10,630 nucleotides of DNA from Yoonia sp. Lineage in GTDB: Bacteria; Pseudomonadota; Alphaproteobacteria; Rhodobacterales; Rhodobacteraceae. The stretch is from the NCBI GenBank assembly GCA_028822885.1, contig JAPKCP010000096.1, positions 1-10,630 on the forward strand. Reading direction: 5' to 3'. Below the pieces are notes generated by a model that saw only the letters and a list, made by a program, of their open reading frames with translations, was not told where the DNA came from and did not search any database. Below are positions 6,386 through 10,630 of the stretch, in pieces; positions within the stretch are counted from its first letter, which is position 1, and each line of letters begins with the position of its first letter. The translations under genes were made by a program, and so were the position numbers.

Positions 6386-7176
6386 GGGGTGGGCCTTTCT
6401 AAAGTGTCGATTTGCGCTTTGACGGCGGCCAAAGCAGCGTCTGTGGCTTTCGCGAGCAGCGAAGTATCCTGCCCGCAAGCCACAAAAGTGAAGCCATCGT
6501 TCAGCAGTTTTGCAGCAAAGGTGGGGTCCATGACAAGGGTACCAACCGGAATGCCCTTGGCGATGAGCTTTTTAGCGGCAGGCATAATCAAATTCCAAAC
6601 GGCAGGATCAAGTGGCTTGCCAAGTTTACCAATGTCGGCGGCGATATCTGCGGGCCCGAAGAAGATGCCAGACACACCATCAACAGCGGCAATATCTTCT
6701 GCTTGTGCGATTGCAGCTGCGGTTTCGAGCTGCAGGATGACCGTTAACTCGTCGTCGATGCGTGCGTTGTAATCCGTGACCCGACCAAACGCCGTTGCAC
6801 GTGTGGCACCAGAAACACCGCGATTGCCACGCGGTGGGTAGCGCGTTGAAGCGACGGCCATTTGTGCCTCGTCAACTGATTGTATCATCGGAAACAAAAG
6901 GCCGCCTGCACCCATATCCAACAGCCGTTTCACAACGACAGGATCATTCCATTCTGGTCGCACAATAGCCGTCGTCGTGGTTGCAGCAAACACCTGCATT
7001 TGGCCCATGACCGTGAAATAATCGCTCGGTGTATGTTCCATATCCAACAGCGCCCAATCGTAACCTGCGGGGGCTACGACCTCTGCTGCAAATGCGCTGG
7101 ATAGGCTCACCCAGATGCCAATTTGCTTTTCGCCGGCCGCAATTGCATGGGTAAACGCGTTGGTTGGATATTTCAC
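6382..7176 (-). CDS. HpcH/HpaI-family class II aldolase (2-keto-3-deoxy acid aldolase type)
   Basis: This 264-residue protein has the usual length for the family. It starts with GTG at 7176-7174, which shares one base with the TAG of the upstream oxidoreductase (TAGTG); AAGG lies about 10 nt upstream. Family residues are in place: DMEH (D45, E47, H48), substrate-binding R73 in IVRPEWND, metal ligands E151 (LQLET) and D177 (FFGPADIA), and the GAGGLLFPMI and PRGNRG loops. These metal-dependent enzymes reversibly split 2-keto-4-hydroxy acids into pyruvate and an aldehyde; known relatives act on 2-keto-3-deoxy-sugar acids and on 4-hydroxy-2-oxo-heptanedioate. The exact substrate cannot be read from sequence. 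The neighbouring uronate-dehydrogenase-like enzyme favours a sugar-acid-derived substrate. Its stop overlaps the start of that gene. Confidence 0.87.
   Translation of the reverse strand: MKYPTNAFTHAIAAGEKQIGIWVSLSSAFAAEVVAPAGYDWALLDMEHTPSDYFTVMGQMQVFAATTTTAIVRPEWNDPVVVKRLLDMGAGGLLFPMIQSVDEAQMAVASTRYPPRGNRGVSGATRATAFGRVTDYNARIDDELTVILQLETAAAIAQAEDIAAVDGVSGIFFGPADIAADIGKLGKPLDPAVWNLIMPAAKKLIAKGIPVGTLVMDPTFAAKLLNDGFTFVACGQDTSLLAKATDAALAAVKAQIDTLERPTP
6394..6399 (-). promoter_or_regulatory. Shine-Dalgarno for the uronate dehydrogenase-like gene
   Basis: GAAAGG read on the minus strand, inside the last codons of the aldolase gene and 8 nt before the ATG at 6385. It supports that start over the longer in-frame alternative at 6478. 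Confidence 0.65.
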
Positions 7177-8384
7177 TAAATTACTGCCTTTTCCACAAAC
7201 TTCCGGCCGTCCAAAACCCGGTCAAACGCAAATGGGGACATATCAAGCGTCCGATATTCCCCAAAGGTCAACCACTCTGCTGTGGCACGGCCCATTGCTG
7301 GTGACTGTTGCAGGCCATGCCCAGAAAAGCCATTAAGGAACACGAAATTTGTGATCTCAGGATGCGGCCCGACAATCGCGTTTTGATCAAGCGTGTTATA
7401 GGCGTAATGCCCAGCCCATTCGGTCACGACTTTGATCGCCTCAAACTGGGGGATACGCGCTGCAATAATCGGCCAGACATGGTTTTCCCAACGGCAATGA
7501 TCCATCGTGAAATCGTTGGGATCAACTGCGACATCATCTTCTGCGTCAGGTGCACCACCCGCGAGATACGTTGTAGGCCCATCTTGGCGCATGTGAACGC
7601 CTGATGGATCAATTGTCAGTGGCAGCTCTCGGTCCAACGGCGTCTCTGCGCTAAATATCCATGTAAATCGCTTACGTGGCTCGACTGGAAGTGTAATTCC
7701 CACCATTTCAGCCGTAAGCGCCGCACGCGGGCCAGAGGCGTTCACGACCTGACCGCACCCTACAACGTCCCCACTTTGCAGCCTCACAGATTGCACCCGC
7801 CCTGCCTGAATATCCATCGCAACGACCCGGTTTGTGATGTATTCCACCCCATTGTCCTTGGCCCCACGCCGCCACCAATCAAACACGGTGCCGCCATCCC
7901 AGTACCCTTCGTCCTTAAGGTTAATCGACCCAACTTGGATGTCCTCAAGGTTATAGAACGGATACCGCTCCAGAATTTCATTTCGCCCTAACAACTCAGT
8001 CTGCGCACCTGCCGCAAGCTGCACCTTTTGGTTTTCGCGCAGCGTCGCAGTCAGGGCATCATTGTCCGAAAGATACATATACCCATAGTTCTGGATACCC
8101 AATTCAGGCACACGCACATCACCGCCCATATAGCCGCGCAGATTCTTCACAAAATCCGCAGCAAACTGGGAAATCTGCACATTCAGCTCATTCGAGAATT
8201 GCTGCCGCATACAGCTATTGGTGTGCGCCGTGGACGAATTGGCGTAGCTGCTGTCCATTTCGACCACCAAAATGCGGCCTTGGAAAGCTGCCATTGTGCT
8301 GAGGAACCACGCCGTTGATGATCCCATCATCGCACCACCAACAATGACAACATCATAGTTCTTGTGCAGTGGTGCTTGGGTCAT
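7176..8384 (-). CDS. FAD-dependent oxidoreductase, DAO family, FOXRED1-like
   Basis: This 402-residue protein has an N-terminal FAD dinucleotide fold, DVVIVGGAMMGSSTAWFL (residues 11-28; Ala replaces the middle Gly, as in many of this group), and the ribose-binding acidic residue in VVEMD (E42). The STAHTNSCMRQQFS block (about 51-64) and the C-terminal FLNGFSGHGLQQSPAMGRA (about 349-367) are characteristic of FOXRED1-like and sarcosine/dimethylglycine-type oxidoreductases. Such enzymes oxidise the C-N bond of amino or N-alkylated amino acids. The electron acceptor is not evident and no signal peptide is seen, so it is cytoplasmic. The ATG at 8384 overlaps the hydantoinase B stop (ATGA), with GGAGG 7 nt upstream, the best ribosome site in the operon. 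Next to a ring-opening hydantoinase, it probably acts on the released N-carbamoyl or N-alkyl amino acid; this is inference. Confidence 0.87.
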   Translation of the reverse strand: MTQAPLHKNYDVVIVGGAMMGSSTAWFLSTMAAFQGRILVVEMDSSYANSSTAHTNSCMRQQFSNELNVQISQFAADFVKNLRGYMGGDVRVPELGIQNYGYMYLSDNDALTATLRENQKVQLAAGAQTELLGRNEILERYPFYNLEDIQVGSINLKDEGYWDGGTVFDWWRRGAKDNGVEYITNRVVAMDIQAGRVQSVRLQSGDVVGCGQVVNASGPRAALTAEMVGITLPVEPRKRFTWIFSAETPLDRELPLTIDPSGVHMRQDGPTTYLAGGAPDAEDDVAVDPNDFTMDHCRWENHVWPIIAARIPQFEAIKVVTEWAGHYAYNTLDQNAIVGPHPEITNFVFLNGFSGHGLQQSPAMGRATAEWLTFGEYRTLDMSPFAFDRVLDGRKFVEKAVI

Positions 8385-10090
8385 GGAACGTCCTCCCCCC
8401 GGCGCACGGCAGCTTGCACCACCGCGATGTCATCCGCGCTTAGGCCATAATCTTGGGCGGCAATTTTGGCTGAGATATAACCCCGTGCAAGGTCCCGCTT
8501 CACAGCCGCAACAGCTCGGTCCTTTGGATCGCCGTAGCCGGCACCACCAGGAAAAGCCATCATCACTTTGCGCCCATGTGGGACAAATTGTTTGCCCTTC
8601 CCGTTCATGGCGCTCCCATCATCTTGGGCGATTGTTGTCGCAGCACCGTGCTGGCCACCGCGTCGCCCACGGGCCGGATGATTCACACGGTCAAACATCG
8701 CTTGGATGTCGAATTCATGCCCCTCACGTGCACCAACTTCCATATATTGACCAAGGCCACCACGTTGCTTACCCGCGCCGCCTGAGTCTGGACGCAATTC
8801 TTTACGCCAGATTATCACCGGCCCAGCATGTTCTGTCGCCTCGATTGGCATTGTCATGACACCTGATGGAAAGGCCGTTGCATTTAGCCCGTCAAATGCG
8901 GGCCGCGCCCCTGATCCACCAGAATTAAAGGTCAAAACTTCAGACCGCACTGCGTCAACGGGGGCCGGTGCATCGGTGCGCGGGCGCAACGAGACTTGGA
9001 AATTGCACAGGCATCCAGCCCCTTCCGCAGGCACTACTCCCGGTAAAATCTTGTCGAGCGCATTATACACAACGTCTGGCACAAAATGCCCGACGATATG
9101 GCGCAGCGCCACGGGTGCCGGATGCACAGCATTAACGATACTATTGACCGGAGCCTGAATTTCAAAAGGCGCCAGCGAAGCCGCGTTGTTTGGAATCTCC
9201 GGCGCAATCGCACATTTCAGCGCATAGCAGGCATATGCTTTGGCGTAGACCAATGGGCAGTTGATCCCCTTTTTATCGAGACCTGACGTCCCTTCGAAAT
9301 CAGATACAATCCGGTCCTCAAAGATCGTCAACTTGACCTTCAACGTGATTGGCGCTGCAAATCCGTCGACTGTCATCTCACCGCTAGCCTGTTCGCGCGG
9401 CAATGCCGCGATCCGTTCAAGTGTCGCCCTGCGTGAGTTTTCAAGGATGAAGGTCGCGATCCCATTCAAATCATTCAGATCAAACTCTTCCATCATTTCG
9501 ATCAAACGCCGGTGGCCGATTTCATTACAGGTGGCCAGCGCGTACATGTCCCCAACCAATTGATCCGGCTCTCGCACGTTCCCGCGCACAATCCGCACAA
9601 GCGTTTCATCCACTATCCCACGGGACGCGAATTTCATGATCGGAATGTAGAGCCCTTCTTCATAGATGCTCGCCGCATCCGCCCCAAATCCGCGCCCACC
9701 AATATCAACGATATGGGCGGTGCAGGCAAAGAACCCGACCAACGCGCCGCGATGGAACGAAGGTGTGACCATCGTGATATCGTGCAGGTGGCCAGTCCCC
9801 TCCCAAGGGTCGTTCGTAAGGTAGACATCACCTTCAAAAATATTCTCACGTCCGATCCGACGAATGAAATGCGCAACAGCATCTGCCATCGCATTCACAT
9901 GACCCGGCGTGCCAGTAACAGCCTGCGCCAGCATCTGCCCCTCAAGATCATAAACGCCCGCCGACAGATCGCCAGCCTCGCGCACCGACGTTGAGAATGC
10001 TGTGCGGACAAGGGCCTGCGCCTGTTCTTCAACCACAGAAATTAGGCGGTTCCACATGACTTGATAGGCGACGTTTGATGTAGTGCTCAT
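8381..10090 (-). CDS. hyuB: Hydantoinase B / oxoprolinase-family subunit B
   Basis: This 569-residue protein is within the family's usual 520-600. Signature blocks are REAGDLSAGVYDLEGQMLAQ (37-56), VTGTPGHVNAM (58-68), NDPWEGTGHLHDITMVTP (93-110), the TAHIVDIGG that follows (124-132), FEGTSGLDKKGIN in the middle, and GGAGYGDP near the C-terminus. D41, the His/Asp cluster at 101-104 and H126 are the likely metal-site residues, by resemblance to hydantoinase/caprolactamase-type B subunits (not aligned here). With subunit A it forms an ATP-dependent amidohydrolase that opens hydantoins, lactams or 5-oxoproline; some relatives are carboxylases of ketones. The ATG at 10090 is 3 bp after the subunit A stop, with AAAGGG at 10102-10097. 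The symbol is family-level only, since the substrate is not known. Confidence 0.9.
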   Translation of the reverse strand: MSTTSNVAYQVMWNRLISVVEEQAQALVRTAFSTSVREAGDLSAGVYDLEGQMLAQAVTGTPGHVNAMADAVAHFIRRIGRENIFEGDVYLTNDPWEGTGHLHDITMVTPSFHRGALVGFFACTAHIVDIGGRGFGADAASIYEEGLYIPIMKFASRGIVDETLVRIVRGNVREPDQLVGDMYALATCNEIGHRRLIEMMEEFDLNDLNGIATFILENSRRATLERIAALPREQASGEMTVDGFAAPITLKVKLTIFEDRIVSDFEGTSGLDKKGINCPLVYAKAYACYALKCAIAPEIPNNAASLAPFEIQAPVNSIVNAVHPAPVALRHIVGHFVPDVVYNALDKILPGVVPAEGAGCLCNFQVSLRPRTDAPAPVDAVRSEVLTFNSGGSGARPAFDGLNATAFPSGVMTMPIEATEHAGPVIIWRKELRPDSGGAGKQRGGLGQYMEVGAREGHEFDIQAMFDRVNHPARGRRGGQHGAATTIAQDDGSAMNGKGKQFVPHGRKVMMAFPGGAGYGDPKDRAVAAVKRDLARGYISAKIAAQDYGLSADDIAVVQAAVRRGEDVP

Positions 10091-10093
10091 GGT

Positions 10094-10630
10094 CTACCCT
10101 TTCACGCGAATGTCGATGCAGCCGTCCGGCTGGCGCACAGCCACGCGCGACGACGGTACGATGATCGTTGTCTCCGTTTCAACGATCACAGCAGGGCCTG
10201 CGGACTGCTGACCGATCGTCATATCGTCTCGTAAAAATATGTTGGCGACGACAAAGTCGGCGACCGCGGGATCAAACACCTCCCGTTGGCTACTTGGGTT
10301 GGCGTCAGATGTGGCAAGCGTTTGCACAACAGGGTCAACCGCTTCACGCGGAGTGGTTGCGTTCACAGACCAGACAGTGATTTCGATATCCATTCCTGCC
10401 ACCGCGCGCCCAAATAATTTGGTATAGTCTTCGATAAATCGTGCCTCAAATATGGCCACATCTGGAGCCATGGCTTGGCTTTCCGTCAATGTGATGGGAA
10501 TCTCCCAGCCTTGCCCAGAGTAGCGCATGTAAACTTTGAACTCTGCGATAATTGCACTGTCTGAGTCACAATTGCGCACGAACCCTGTTGCCTCATCACG
10601 TAAGTCACCAAGCAGCGTAATGATCTTATC
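10094..10630 (-). CDS. hyuA: Hydantoinase A / oxoprolinase-family subunit A, C-terminal fragment
   Basis: The frame is open to the right edge, giving the last 178 residues of a protein normally near 680-700. The apparent GTG start at 10579 is internal: in-frame coding continues upstream of it with DKIITLLGDLRDEATGF. Recognisable C-terminal features are the VYMRYSGQGWEIPITL strand, FIEDYTKLFGRAV, the segment just before WSVNA, and GPAVIVETETTIIVPSS followed by the final short strands typical of the subunit. The N-terminal actin-like ATPase domain lies outside the window. It partners with the next gene, 3 bp downstream, and is the first gene of the leftward operon visible here. The promoter and any regulator must lie beyond the right edge. 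Confidence 0.87.
   Translation of the reverse strand, partial: DKIITLLGDLRDEATGFVRNCDSDSAIIAEFKVYMRYSGQGWEIPITLTESQAMAPDVAIFEARFIEDYTKLFGRAVAGMDIEITVWSVNATTPREAVDPVVQTLATSDANPSSQREVFDPAVADFVVANIFLRDDMTIGQQSAGPAVIVETETTIIVPSSRVAVRQPDGCIDIRVKG

Noticed and set aside
6386..6478. N-terminal extension of the uronate-dehydrogenase-like protein
   Set aside because: The extra 31 residues come from the aldolase coding region in another frame. The ATGA overlap with GAAAGG and the Rossmann strand starting at MKLKKLVLTG fix the start at 6385.
8362..8859. 165-codon plus-strand frame spanning the hydantoinase B / oxidoreductase junction
   Set aside because: It lies opposite two well-supported genes. Its composition is Pro/His/Arg/Ser-rich, as expected of a shadow frame.
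9512..9994. 160-codon plus-strand frame inside hydantoinase B
   Set aside because: It is antisense to the conserved NDPWEGTGHLHDI region, and no domain is recognisable.
10577..10579. GTG as a start for a small 161-residue protein
   Set aside because: The frame continues upstream to the window edge with family-like sequence, so this is an internal Val of hydantoinase subunit A.
1..10630. Phage, transposon, CRISPR, toxin-antitoxin or defence-system content
   Set aside because: All coding space is occupied by recognisable transport, regulatory and metabolic families. No direct-repeat arrays, transposase motifs or terminal inverted repeats were seen.

Overview
The window looks like a chromosomal segment from an alphaproteobacterium of the Rhodobacterales/Roseobacter type. 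The basis is family resemblance only: a xylFH-type sugar transporter beside a divergent ROK regulator, densely packed catabolic operons, and a moderately high G+C. No rRNA, tRNA or species marker is present, and no mobile element, CRISPR array or integration scar was seen.

Left part (1-1443, mostly minus strand). This is the start of a D-xylose ABC importer operon: the periplasmic binding protein XylF (195-1229), then the first codons of the permease XylH (1-66), running off the left edge. A perfect 10-bp GC-rich hairpin lies between them. The 1230-1443 spacer separates xylF from a divergent regulator. It holds a candidate xylF promoter and two inverted repeats that could be operators.

Middle part (1453-4202, plus strand). 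A ROK-family regulator is followed, through an ATGA stop/start overlap, by a secreted FG-GAP/ASPIC-UnbV beta-propeller protein. That protein's stop codon interlocks, in a shared TTAA, with the stop codon of a convergent di-haem cytochrome c peroxidase.

Right part (4199-10630, minus strand). Six genes are read leftwards with junctions of 4 bp or less: hydantoinase/oxoprolinase subunit A (C-terminal part only), subunit B, a FOXRED1-like FAD oxidoreductase, an HpcH/HpaI-family aldolase (GTG start), a uronate-dehydrogenase-like SDR, and the exported di-haem peroxidase. This looks like one catabolic operon whose promoter lies beyond the right edge. A reasonable reading is ATP-dependent opening of a lactam or imide ring, flavin-dependent oxidation of the resulting amino or N-alkyl acid, aldol cleavage of a 2-keto-hydroxy acid, and NAD-dependent oxidation of a sugar-like product. 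The substrate is unknown.

The points most worth following are the unassigned six-gene cassette, the tail-to-tail pair of exported proteins (Ca-binding-type propeller and di-haem peroxidase), and the coupling of a sugar-responsive-type regulator to a secreted propeller protein.
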